Shown: one piece after another, positions 8,248 to 15,244 of the stretch
Layout of the letters: the number at the start of each line of letters is the position of its first letter
Position numbering within the stretch: the stretch's first letter is position 1
From: Leclercia sp. UBA7405
Lineage (GTDB): Bacteria > Pseudomonadota > Gammaproteobacteria > Enterobacterales > Enterobacteriaceae
DNA: 17,639 bases
NCBI GenBank assembly: GCA_002469605.1
Contig: DKMV01000140.1
Location: forward strand, 1,663-19,301
Direction: 5' to 3'
Notes under the pieces: generated by a model
Told to the model about the DNA's origin: nothing
The model's input: the letters and a program-made list of their open reading frames with translations, nothing else
Database searches by the model: none
Made by a program: the position numbers and the translations under genes

Positions 8248-8259
8248 GTGTTGTGTTTG
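8248..8259 (-). promoter_or_regulatory. Candidate GcvB sRNA target site in the DUF969 leader
   Basis: On the mRNA strand the gap between pxpA and the DUF969 gene contains CAAACACAACAC, only A and C, lying 20-31 nt upstream of the ATG and just upstream of the Shine-Dalgarno. It includes CACAACAC, an exact match to the CACAACAY motif known for GcvB R1 targets. As I recall the GcvB R1 region, it contains TGTTGTGTTTG, a perfect 11-nt complement. GcvB typically represses amino-acid and peptide transporter mRNAs. The pairing is inferred from memory of the sRNA sequence and was not computed. Confidence 0.45.
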
Positions 8260-8263
8260 TGCG

Positions 8264-9001
8264 TTACGCACTAATTTTTATATGTTGTGCTGCAAATTCA
8301 TCGCGCAGGCGGCGGGCAAAGGCCAGGGCGTGTTCGCCATCCCCGTGAATGCAGACGCTCTGCGCGTTCACGGTGGCACACTCGCCGGTAATACTTTTCA
8401 CCCGGCCGTGCTGCACCATCTCCAGGGTTTGCGCCAGCGACTGCTGCTCGTCGGTAATCAGCGCCCCCGGCTGGCTGCGCGGCACCAGGCTACCGTCGGC
8501 CTGATATCCCCGGTCGGCGAAGACCTCCTCGCGGGTTTGCAGGCCATAGCGCGCCCCGGCGCGAATCAGCTCGCTGCCCGCCAGCCCCACCAGAATTAAT
8601 TCCGGCCCGACGGCGTGTACCGCCCGGGCAATGGCATCCGCCAGCGCCGGCTCTTTTGCCGCCTGGTTATAGAGCATGCCGTGGGGTTTTACGTGCCGCA
8701 GGCGCCCCCCTTCGGCGCGAACGATCGCCTCCAGGGCCCCAATCTGATACAGCACCTGGGCGTAGACCGTCTCCGGCGGCAGGGACATGGCCGTGCGGCC
8801 AAAGTTTTCCCGATCCGGAAAGCTGGGGTGCGCCCCCACGGCGACGCCATTTTTCAGCGCTTCCCGCACGCAGGCGACCATGGTCTGCGCATCCCCGGCG
8901 TGAAAACCGCAGGCGATATTCGCCGAGGAGACCAGCTGTAACAGCGCGGCATCGCTGCCGCACCCTTCGCCCAAGTCGGCGTTTAAATCAACCTCTGTCA
9001 T
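8264..9001 (-). CDS. pxpA: 5-oxoprolinase subunit PxpA (LamB/YcsF family)
   Basis: One of three subunits of the prokaryotic ATP-dependent 5-oxoprolinase, which turns 5-oxo-L-proline into L-glutamate. It has 245 residues against 244 in E. coli PxpA (YbgL). Family blocks are [12 protein letters not shown] at the N-terminus, [11 protein letters not shown] near residue 28, [13 protein letters not shown] near 56 and [12 protein letters not shown] near 103; these carry the conserved Asp and His residues thought to form the active site. The frame is open for 59 codons upstream inside pxpC, but the ATG giving MTEVDLN is the only start fitting the family. It overlaps the pxpC end by 14 bp. It is followed by the DUF969/DUF979/pcp genes instead of directly by nei. 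Confidence 0.95.
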   Translation of the reverse strand: MTEVDLNADLGEGCGSDAALLQLVSSANIACGFHAGDAQTMVACVREALKNGVAVGAHPSFPDRENFGRTAMSLPPETVYAQVLYQIGALEAIVRAEGGRLRHVKPHGMLYNQAAKEPALADAIARAVHAVGPELILVGLAGSELIRAGARYGLQTREEVFADRGYQADGSLVPRSQPGALITDEQQSLAQTLEMVQHGRVKSITGECATVNAQSVCIHGDGEHALAFARRLRDEFAAQHIKISA

Positions 9002-9920
9002 GCAACCTCCACGCCAGCTGTTCAATATATTGTCTCTGCACGCGCCGCGCCTCCAGCGCCTCTTCCAGGGTACAGGAGACAAAGTGGATCGGCTGACCCA
9101 GCGGGATCTGCGCCAGGTGGTACATATCCGCCTCGATAATGCAGGCAATGCGCGGGTAGCCGCCGGTGGTCTGGGCATCGTTCATCAGGATAATCGGCTG
9201 GCCGTTAGGCGGCACCTGGATAACCCCCGGCAGCAGGCCGTGAGAGACCATCTCCCGCCCGGTGGTGCGCTGTAGCTTTTGCCCCTGCAGGCGATAGCCC
9301 ATGCGGTTACTCTGCGGGCTGAGCTGCCACGGCAGGCGCCAGAGCGCATCCTGGGATGCCTGGTCAAACTCGTGGTACTCCGGGCCCGGCAGGGCGCGCA
9401 CGCGGTTGTTCCACAAGAGCTGCTTGACCCCCTGCGCTTCCAGGAACGTCCGGCCGCCGGGGGTGATGCGCAGCCGATCGCCATCTTTAAGCAGACGCCC
9501 TTCAAAGCCGCCCATGCCGATTTTGAGATCGGTACTGCTGGAGTCCATCACCTGAGGGACGTCGATGCCGCCGGCAACGGCCAGATAGCTGCGCATGCCG
9601 TGCAGGGGACGATGAAGAGTGAGCCGCTGTCCGGCCTTCACCGGCAGACGCCACCCGGTCCACACCGCCGCGTCGTCGAGCTTCGCATCGCAGCCTGCCC
9701 CCGTCAGGGCAAACCAGCCATCCTGCTCAAACTCGACGCTGCACTGTCCGAGGGTGATCTCCAGCGCGGCGGCGTTAGCGTCGTTGCCCACCAGCAGGTT
9801 GGCTATCTGCAACGCCGGCCTGTCCAGCGCGCCGCAGTAGCTGATGCCCGACTGGCGCAGGCCGATGCGACCGCCGTCCTGCACCGAGGTATATAACCCG
9901 GCGCGAATAATTTTTAACAT
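8988..9920 (-). CDS. pxpC: 5-oxoprolinase subunit PxpC (AHS2/KipA-like, carboxyltransferase fold)
   Basis: The large partner of PxpB in 5-oxoprolinase; the same family as B. subtilis KipA and the C-terminal half of urea amidolyase-type carboxyltransferases. It has 310 residues, as in E. coli PxpC (YbgK). It starts [18 protein letters not shown], the family signature, followed by [18 protein letters not shown] and the glycine-rich [23 protein letters not shown] and [15 protein letters not shown] are further conserved blocks. Its ATG overlaps the pxpB stop by 7 bp (ATGTTAA) and its end overlaps pxpA by 14 bp, so the three subunits are probably made in step. No defect seen. Confidence 0.95.
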   Translation of the reverse strand: MLKIIRAGLYTSVQDGGRIGLRQSGISYCGALDRPALQIANLLVGNDANAAALEITLGQCSVEFEQDGWFALTGAGCDAKLDDAAVWTGWRLPVKAGQRLTLHRPLHGMRSYLAVAGGIDVPQVMDSSSTDLKIGMGGFEGRLLKDGDRLRITPGGRTFLEAQGVKQLLWNNRVRALPGPEYHEFDQASQDALWRLPWQLSPQSNRMGYRLQGQKLQRTTGREMVSHGLLPGVIQVPPNGQPIILMNDAQTTGGYPRIACIIEADMYHLAQIPLGQPIHFVSCTLEEALEARRVQRQYIEQLAWRLHDRG

Positions 9921-10570
9921 ACCCCCTCCTTTTGCGGAACAAAGCGCACGGTATCCCCCGGGCGCAGCAGCACCGGCTCATCCCGCCGGGCGTCAAACAG
10001 CGCCAGCGGCGTGTGGCCAATCAGCTGCCAGCCGCCCGGAGAGGCTAAGGGGTAAATACCGGTCTGCGGACCGCCAATGCCCACCGAGCCAGCGGGCACC
10101 TGCAGGCGGGGCTCATCCCGACGCGGGGTGGCCAGCTGCTCCGGCAGGCCGCCCAGATAGGGGAAGCCGGGCTGGAAGCCGAGGAACCAGACCACGTAAT
10201 CGACGGAGGCGTGAAGCTCCACCACCTGCTTTTCCGTCAGCGCGGCGTGACGCGCCACCTCGCCCAGATCCGGCCCGGCGGATTTGCCGTAGACCACCGG
10301 GATGTCGATGGCGCGCGATTCTGGCTCCAGCGCCTCGCTCTCCTCCCACCAGCGCTGTAGCCGCTCGATGGCGTCCAGCGCCACCGAATGCGGATTGCGC
10401 AGCACCACGGTGATGTTGTTCATGCCCGGAATGGCTTCCACCACCTCCGGGATCTCGCCCAGCCGCTGGGTCAGACGCCAGATTCTTTTTTGCGTCGCCA
10501 GGGTGACGGGAGGCTCAAGCTCCAGCACCACGGCGGTTTCGCCTAACAGATAACAACGGGCTCGCTGCAC
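9914..10570 (-). CDS. pxpB: 5-oxoprolinase subunit PxpB (AHS1/KipI-like)
   Basis: The small partner of PxpC in 5-oxoprolinase and a relative of B. subtilis KipI. It has 218 residues, the length of E. coli PxpB (YbgJ), and reads almost in register with it: [19 protein letters not shown] at the start, [11 protein letters not shown] near 45, and the conserved block [16 protein letters not shown] with [17 protein letters not shown] in the second half. The start codon is GTG, preceded by GAGAGGTG, which overlaps the ybgI stop; GTG is also the start I remember for E. coli. It lies 14 bp after ybgI, so it probably shares the phr-ybgI transcript. KipI-like proteins can inhibit a histidine kinase, but the pxpBCA context favours the oxoprolinase role. 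Confidence 0.95.
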   Translation of the reverse strand: MQRARCYLLGETAVVLELEPPVTLATQKRIWRLTQRLGEIPEVVEAIPGMNNITVVLRNPHSVALDAIERLQRWWEESEALEPESRAIDIPVVYGKSAGPDLGEVARHAALTEKQVVELHASVDYVVWFLGFQPGFPYLGGLPEQLATPRRDEPRLQVPAGSVGIGGPQTGIYPLASPGGWQLIGHTPLALFDARRDEPVLLRPGDTVRFVPQKEGVC

Positions 10571-10584
10571 TCAGGCACCTCTCA

Positions 10585-11328
10585 TCAGGCAGGGTTAGGG
10601 ATATCAATAAAAGTAACATCCAGGTCGGTATTTTCGGTCAGCCATTCGCTGAGAGCGCGGATACCGCCGCGCTCGGTGGTGTGGTGGCCGGCGGCGTAAA
10701 AATGCAGCCCCTGCTCGCGCGCCGAATGAATGGTCTGCTCGGAGACTTCACCGGTAATAAAGGCATCCACGCCGAAATGTGCCGCCTTGTCGATAAAGCC
10801 CTGGCCGCCACCGGTACACCAGGCGACGCGTTTAACCTGCTCCGGGCCGGTATCGCCGCACCACAGCGGGCGACGTCCCAGACGCGCTTCGATCCACGAG
10901 GCCAGCTCGAGGCCCGGCACCGGCATCGACAGCTCGCCCCAGGGGAGCAGCTCTTCGATCTCGCCCATCACCGTAATACCCAGCAGCTGCGCCAGCTGGA
11001 CGTTGTTGCCCAGTTCCGGGTGGGCATCCAGCGGCAGGTGCCAGCCATAAAGGTTGATATCGTTTGCCAGCAGGGTTTTCAGGCGGTTGCGCTTCATGCC
11101 GCGAATGATCGGCGCTTCGTTCTTCCAGAAGTAGCCGTGGTGCACGATCACCGCATCCGCATTCTGCCGGACCGCTTCGTCCAGCAGCGCCTGGCTGGCG
11201 GTGACGCCGGTGATAATTTTCTGCACCTGCTCGCGTCCTTCAACCTGCAGACCGTTGGGGCCGTAGTCGCTAAATTTGGCGCTGTTCAGTTTGTCGTTAA
11301 TCAGGCTTTCCAGTTCGCTGTTTTTCAT
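10585..11328 (-). CDS. ybgI: Nif3-like dinuclear metal centre protein YbgI
   Basis: A member of the Nif3/DUF34 family, a widespread cytosolic toroidal hexamer with a two-metal site; proposed to act on GTP cyclohydrolase I-related metabolism, but its reaction is not established. It has 247 residues, the same as E. coli YbgI. Metal ligands are in place: His63-His64 (IVHHGYF), His97 and Asp101 (YGWHLPLDAHPE), and His215 with Glu219 (AAGHHTTERGG). The start gives MKNSELESL; an adjacent ATG one codon upstream (11331) is possible, and the open frame continues into phr without family similarity. It lies 10 bp after phr and 14 bp before pxpB. Why it travels with 5-oxoprolinase genes is unknown. Confidence 0.95.
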   Translation of the reverse strand: MKNSELESLINDKLNSAKFSDYGPNGLQVEGREQVQKIITGVTASQALLDEAVRQNADAVIVHHGYFWKNEAPIIRGMKRNRLKTLLANDINLYGWHLPLDAHPELGNNVQLAQLLGITVMGEIEELLPWGELSMPVPGLELASWIEARLGRRPLWCGDTGPEQVKRVAWCTGGGQGFIDKAAHFGVDAFITGEVSEQTIHSAREQGLHFYAAGHHTTERGGIRALSEWLTENTDLDVTFIDIPNPA

Positions 11329-11338
11329 CATCACTCTC

Positions 11339-12757
11339 TTACGCTTTACGGGCGGCTTCATAGGCTGCCAGGGTGGCGGCGCGCGCCTGTTTATGATCGA
11401 CAACCGGGCGCGGATAGTCGAGGCTGCGCCCCTGTTTATCCGCCCAGCTCCAGGGGTCGTGAATAGCCTTGTCCGGCAGCGCGGCCAGCTCAGGCAGCCA
11501 GCGGCGAATAAAGGCGCCGTCGGCATCAAACTTCTGCCCCTGGGTTGTCGGGTTAAAAATACGGAAATAGGGGGCCGCATCGGTGCCGGTCGAGGCCGCC
11601 CACTGCCAGCCGCCGTTGTTGGCGGCCAGGTCACCATCAATAAGCCGGGACATAAAATATCGCTCCCCGATACGCCAGTCGATCAGCAGATCTTTTATCA
11701 AAAAGCTGGCGGTAATCATCCGCAGGCGGTTGTGCATCCAGCCGGTTTCATTGAGCTGGCGCATCGCCGCATCCACGATAGGGTAGCCGGTGCGCCCCTC
11801 CTGCCAGGCCTTTAGCTTGTCGTCATCCTGCTGCCAGGCCACATTCTCGGTCCAGCGGATGAATGGCCGATGTTTACATAAATCAGGATGATACGTCATC
11901 AGGTGACGGTAAAATTCTCGCCAGATAAGCTCGTTCAGCCAGACGGCGCCAGGCCCCCCTTCCAGCGCCTGCGGCTGCTCCGCCAGCAGGCGATGCAGAC
12001 ACTGGCGGGCAGAGAGTACTCCCAGCGCCAGGCAGGCCGACAGGCGGCTGGTGCCCTCGATGGCGGGATAATCCCGCTGATTTTCGTACTCCCCTGCCCC
12101 CTGCTGGCAAAACTGGCGCAGCCGGGCAATCGCCGCTTTTTCGCTGGCCGGAAACAGGTCGGCGTCAAAGGGTTCCTGAGGGTAATCAAAGTCGAGCGCT
12201 GTGGCGTCGTCGGGTATCAATTCCCCTTCGCGCCGGGCAGGTGCGGCAGCGCACTCCGGCAACCCCTCTTTCAGGCGACGCAGCCAGGCGTTTTTAAAGG
12301 GGGTAAAGACTTTGTACATCTCATGGTTGCCGGTCATCACGCTGCCGGGCGGCAGGATGACGCTGTCATCAAATCCCTGGAAGGTGACCGTTTTTAGGCT
12401 CTGCTCAAGCCAGCGATCCCGCTGCTGCTCGTTAACTTCATACTGATAGTTATAAAAGAGGTCGGTCACCTCGTGTTCGGCGCAGATGTCCGCCACTTTG
12501 CGCTCCTGGGCGGCAAAATCCTCTACCTCGGCGTAAATCAGCGGGATCCCTTTTTCCGCCAGCTGCTGGCGCAGGTTATTGAGATGGGTATGCAGATAAG
12601 CGGCCTGGCGCGGGGCCATGTCGTGACGCTGCCATTGCCCGGGAGTGGCAATAAAGAGCGCCAGCACGCGGGCGTTTTGACGTCGACAGGCGGCGGCAAG
12701 CGCCAGGTTGTCATGGAGGCGCAGATCGGCGCGAAACCAGACCAGATGGATGGGCAT
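11339..12757 (-). CDS. phr: Deoxyribodipyrimidine photolyase (CPD photolyase)
   Basis: Repairs UV-induced cyclobutane pyrimidine dimers using light, with FAD and methenyltetrahydrofolate as cofactors. It has 472 residues, equal to E. coli Phr. The N-terminal antenna domain starts HLVWFRADLRLHDN. The C-terminal FAD domain has EGTSRLSACLALG, LNELIWREFYRHL and the signature TGYPIVDAAMRQLNETGWMHNR. The electron-transfer tryptophans known in E. coli (306, 359, 382) match Trp308, Trp361 and Trp384 here. The ATG follows TGGAG with a 5-6-nt spacer. It is the first gene of the nine-gene minus-strand run. In E. coli phr follows ybgA; here ybgA is absent and ybfA lies upstream. Confidence 0.97.
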   Translation of the reverse strand: MPIHLVWFRADLRLHDNLALAAACRRQNARVLALFIATPGQWQRHDMAPRQAAYLHTHLNNLRQQLAEKGIPLIYAEVEDFAAQERKVADICAEHEVTDLFYNYQYEVNEQQRDRWLEQSLKTVTFQGFDDSVILPPGSVMTGNHEMYKVFTPFKNAWLRRLKEGLPECAAAPARREGELIPDDATALDFDYPQEPFDADLFPASEKAAIARLRQFCQQGAGEYENQRDYPAIEGTSRLSACLALGVLSARQCLHRLLAEQPQALEGGPGAVWLNELIWREFYRHLMTYHPDLCKHRPFIRWTENVAWQQDDDKLKAWQEGRTGYPIVDAAMRQLNETGWMHNRLRMITASFLIKDLLIDWRIGERYFMSRLIDGDLAANNGGWQWAASTGTDAAPYFRIFNPTTQGQKFDADGAFIRRWLPELAALPDKAIHDPWSWADKQGRSLDYPRPVVDHKQARAATLAAYEAARKA

Positions 12758-12811
12758 AAAACTCCAGAGTGTTCGTCCGTAACATAAGTGAGCGATTCAG
12801 AATACTTCGCA

Positions 12812-12840
12812 TTAACAATAGTAGCCATTCACAAATGCAA
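12812..12840 (-). promoter_or_regulatory. Possible promoter for the phr-to-nei run
   Basis: On the minus strand TTGCAT (12840-12835) and TGTTAA (12817-12812) are 17 bp apart, about 55 bp before the phr ATG. The -10 is poor (3 of 6), so this is a weak candidate. A promoter is expected here because a terminator for ybfA lies just upstream and phr begins the next tightly spaced gene run. Confidence 0.35.
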
Positions 12841-12883
12841 CGATCCTCTCTGGCACCCCGGTCCGGGGGCGTTTAGCGGGCAT

Positions 12884-12913
12884 AAAAAAACCGCCACATT
12901 GCTGTAGCGGTTT
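12884..12913 (-). terminator. Rho-independent terminator of ybfA
   Basis: Read on the minus strand, AACCGC pairs with GCGGTT and the stem is extended by ACA/TGT past one mismatch, closing on a 4-base loop. A run of seven T follows at 12890-12884. It starts about 28 bp after the ybfA stop, separating ybfA from phr. Confidence 0.85.
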
Positions 12914-12941
12914 GCTTATTGCTGTGTGTAGTCTTTCTTAT

Positions 12942-13148
12942 TTAATAAAAATCACAGGCGGCTTTTTCCGCCAGATCCATCCACACCGGCTTATCGCTGG
13001 TTTTCGCCCAGACGCGGTGCAGATAGCTGTAAAAACGGGCACGATCTTTCCAGAACAACATCACCGGCAGCGCCAGGATGCCAGCCACCACGGCGAAAGC
13101 GCGGCGTAACAGAACGATATGTGCAGGATATGCGGTGTAGTGATCCAT
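12942..13148 (-). CDS. ybfA: Small membrane protein YbfA (DUF2517)
   Basis: A 68-residue protein of unknown function, the same length as E. coli YbfA. One transmembrane segment is visible at about residues 11-33 ([20 protein letters not shown]), followed by a cationic conserved tail with [16 protein letters not shown] and SDKPVWMD. The start giving [10 protein letters not shown] has a strong GGGGAGAG site; the frame is open 39 codons further but without family similarity. The gene is divergent from kdpF and ends in its own terminator, so it is likely monocistronic. The neighbour position beside kdpFABC is shared with E. coli. Nothing in the sequence gives a specific role; membrane location is inferred from the hydrophobic segment. 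Confidence 0.93.
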   Translation of the reverse strand: MDHYTAYPAHIVLLRRAFAVVAGILALPVMLFWKDRARFYSYLHRVWAKTSDKPVWMDLAEKAACDFY

Positions 13149-13301
13149 TATTCTCTCCCCTAAGTCTGGCCGGAAACGGGCTCCGGAAAAATAAAACAGG
13201 CTATCTGATGAAAATAGTATCGCGTTGGCTGAAAGTTTACTACTCATCCGACCACTTTTTTTCATTCATTTAGCCAATATTTACACTAAATCCGTAATTA
13301 A

Positions 13302-13338
13302 GTTACATAAAAGTTAAATTAATACTAAACATTAGTTA
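13302..13338 (+). promoter_or_regulatory. Phased 11-bp GTTA direct repeats, candidate ArcA-type site
   Basis: GTTA occurs at 13302, 13313 and 13335, that is, at one and three 11-bp steps from the first; the skipped step at 13324 reads ACTA. The first two form GTTACATAAAAGTTA, matching the ArcA consensus GTTAATTAAATGTTA at 12 of 15 bases. Such helix-phased repeats are typical of OmpR-family regulators. Which regulator binds is not known. Confidence 0.4.
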
Positions 13339-13357
13339 AATTATGGGTTTATCCATT

Positions 13358-13376
13358 TTTATACTTTTTTTACACC
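13358..13376 (+). promoter_or_regulatory. KdpE binding site upstream of kdpFABC
   Basis: TTTATACTTTTTTTACACC is the T-rich sequence I recall as the KdpE footprint in the E. coli kdp promoter. It lies about 82-100 bp before the kdpF start. KdpE phosphorylated by KdpD activates kdpFABC when potassium is limiting. kdpDE themselves would lie beyond the right edge. Confidence 0.8.
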
Positions 13377-13457
13377 CCTCCCCCCGCTTTTTTACGAAAT
13401 CTTTGCGCCGGAAATCTTACCGTTTGCAGAAATATCAACGTCACCCGGAGGTGAATT

Positions 13458-13547
13458 GTGACTGCAGGCGTGATTACCGGCATTGTGCTGGTGTTCCTGT
13501 TACTGGTTTATCTGGTTTATGCCCTGATTAACGCGGAGGCATTCTGA
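13458..13547 (+). CDS. kdpF: KdpF, small accessory subunit of the potassium pump
   Basis: A 29-residue single-span membrane peptide that stabilises the KdpFABC complex. It reads [20 protein letters not shown] then YALINAEAF, in register with E. coli KdpF and the same length. The start codon is GTG with GGAGGTG at 13447-13453 in front. Almost the whole peptide is one transmembrane helix (about residues 4-24). Its TGA stop overlaps the kdpA ATG by one base (TGATG), so kdpA translation is probably coupled to it. First gene of kdpFABC. Confidence 0.95.
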   Translation: MTAGVITGIVLVFLLLVYLVYALINAEAF

Positions 13548-15226
13548 TGGCCGCGCAAGGATTTTTGCTGATCGCCAGCTTTCTGCTGGTGCTGTTCGCC
13601 CTCGCCCGGCCGCTGGGGTCGCTGCTGGCACGGATGATTACCGGCGCCCCACTTCCGGCTATCGCCCGTCTGGATAACAGCCTGCTGCGGATGCTGAAGA
13701 TCCCGGTAGAGGAGATGAGCTGGCGGCGCTACCTGGCCGCGGTTTTGCTGCTCAACCTGGTGGGGCTGGTGGTCCTCTTTGCCATGCTGATGTTGCAGGG
13801 GCTGCTGCCGCTCAATCCTCAACAGCTTCCCGGCCTCTCCTGGCATCTGGCGCTGAATACGGCGGTGAGCTTCGTCAGCAACACCAACTGGCAGTCGTAC
13901 GCCGGGGAGTCCACCCTGAGCTACTTCAGCCAGATGGCCGGGCTGACGGTGCAAAACTTCCTCTCTGCCGCCAGCGGCATCGCGGTGATCTTTGCCCTGA
14001 CCCGCGCCTTTAGCCGCCAGAGCGTCACTACACTTGGCAATGCGTGGGTCGATATCACCCGCATCACCCTCTGGGTGCTGCTGCCCATCTCTCTGCTGCT
14101 GGCGCTGTTCTTTATCCAGCAGGGAGCGCTGCAAAATCTTAACCCCTACCAGCCCTTTACCTCGCTGGAGGGGGCCCGCCAGCTGCTGCCGATGGGGCCG
14201 GTCGCCTCCCAGGAAGCCATTAAAATGCTGGGCACCAACGGCGGCGGTTTCTTCAACACCAACTCGGCCCACCCTTTTGAAAACCCCACCGCGCTGACCA
14301 ACATCGTGCAGATGCTGGCGATCTTTTTAATTCCCGCCGCGCTCTGCTTTGCCTTTGGCGATGCGGTGCGGGATCGCCGTCAGGGCCAGGCGATCCTCTG
14401 GGCCATGTCGCTGATCTTCGTGGTGTGTGCGGCGCTGGTGATGTGGGCCGAATGGCAGGGCAACGGCCATCTGCTCACGCTCGGAGCTGACAGCGCCATC
14501 AATATGGAGGGCAAAGAGAGCCGCTTTGGCATTCTGGCCAGCAGCCTCTATGCGGTTGTGACCACCGCCGCCTCCTGCGGAGCGGTGAACGCCATGCACG
14601 ACTCCTTTACCGCGCTGGGCGGGATGATCCCCCTGTGGCTGATGCAGATTGGCGAGGTGGTCTTCGGTGGTGTCGGTTCGGGGCTGTACGGCATGCTGCT
14701 CTTTGTGTTGCTGGCGGTCTTTATCGCCGGGCTGATGATTGGCCGCACGCCGGAGTATTTGGGTAAAAAAATCGACGTTCGCGAGATGAAGCTCACCGCC
14801 CTCGCCATCCTGGTGACTCCGGCGCTGGTGCTGCTGGGCACCGCCCTGGCGCTGATGACCGACGCCGGGCGCAGCGGCATCTTTAACCCCGGTATTCACG
14901 GCTTTAGCGAAGTGCTGTATGCCGTCTCGTCCGCCGCCAACAACAACGGCAGCGCCTTTGCCGGCTTAAGCGCCAACTCGCCGTTCTGGAACGTGCTGCT
15001 GGCGGCCTGCATGCTGCTCGGGCGCTTCGGGGTGATTATTCCGGTAATGGCTATCGCCGGATCCCTGGTTAATAAAAAGAGCCAGCCCGCTTCAACCGGG
15101 ACCCTGCCCACCAGCGGCCCGCTGTTTATCGGCCTGCTGATCGGCACCGTACTGCTGGTGGGCGCCCTTACCTTTATCCCCGCCCTCGCGTTAGGCCCGG
15201 TCGCGGAACATCTCTCTTTACGCTGA
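13547..15226 (+). CDS. kdpA: Potassium-transporting ATPase subunit A (KdpA)
   Basis: The potassium-binding channel-like subunit of KdpFABC, in the inner membrane. It has 559 residues (E. coli 557) with about ten transmembrane helices. The four selectivity-filter repeats are visible: SNTNWQ at about 111-116, GTNGGGF at 229-235 with Gly232 (the residue whose change to Asp lowers potassium affinity in E. coli), [15 protein letters not shown] near 344, and [11 protein letters not shown] near 464. The C-terminal [20 protein letters not shown] is the last helix. It overlaps kdpF by one base and is followed by kdpB after 18 bp. No truncation or odd residue seen. Confidence 0.97.
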   Translation: MAAQGFLLIASFLLVLFALARPLGSLLARMITGAPLPAIARLDNSLLRMLKIPVEEMSWRRYLAAVLLLNLVGLVVLFAMLMLQGLLPLNPQQLPGLSWHLALNTAVSFVSNTNWQSYAGESTLSYFSQMAGLTVQNFLSAASGIAVIFALTRAFSRQSVTTLGNAWVDITRITLWVLLPISLLLALFFIQQGALQNLNPYQPFTSLEGARQLLPMGPVASQEAIKMLGTNGGGFFNTNSAHPFENPTALTNIVQMLAIFLIPAALCFAFGDAVRDRRQGQAILWAMSLIFVVCAALVMWAEWQGNGHLLTLGADSAINMEGKESRFGILASSLYAVVTTAASCGAVNAMHDSFTALGGMIPLWLMQIGEVVFGGVGSGLYGMLLFVLLAVFIAGLMIGRTPEYLGKKIDVREMKLTALAILVTPALVLLGTALALMTDAGRSGIFNPGIHGFSEVLYAVSSAANNNGSAFAGLSANSPFWNVLLAACMLLGRFGVIIPVMAIAGSLVNKKSQPASTGTLPTSGPLFIGLLIGTVLLVGALTFIPALALGPVAEHLSLR

Positions 15227-15244
15227 TTTTGCGGAGTATTTGAC

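Larger units (their letters stand above)
13149..13457. promoter_or_regulatory. Divergent ybfA-kdpF control region
   Basis: A 309-bp gap without a gene. The left part holds the ybfA ribosome site and a weak -10-like TACTAT on the minus strand at 13219-13214 without a good -35. The centre (13260-13375) is very AT-rich, with phased GTTA repeats at 13302-13338 and the KdpE-type box at 13358-13376. A pyrimidine-rich tract follows at 13374-13393. The kdp promoter itself is not obvious; TTACGA at 13392-13397 and TCTTAC at 13415-13420 are 17 bp apart and would place the box about 50-70 bp upstream of the start, as in E. coli, but both hexamers are weak. Confidence 0.75.

Noticed and set aside
11329..11640. 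N-terminal extension of YbgI into phr
   Set aside because: The extra 104 residues are the shifted reading of phr; family similarity begins at MKNSELE.
12855..12869. CCCCGG-T-CCGGGG palindrome between ybfA and phr as a terminator
   Set aside because: No T run follows on either strand and the loop would be very tight; a small structured spot of unknown meaning at best.
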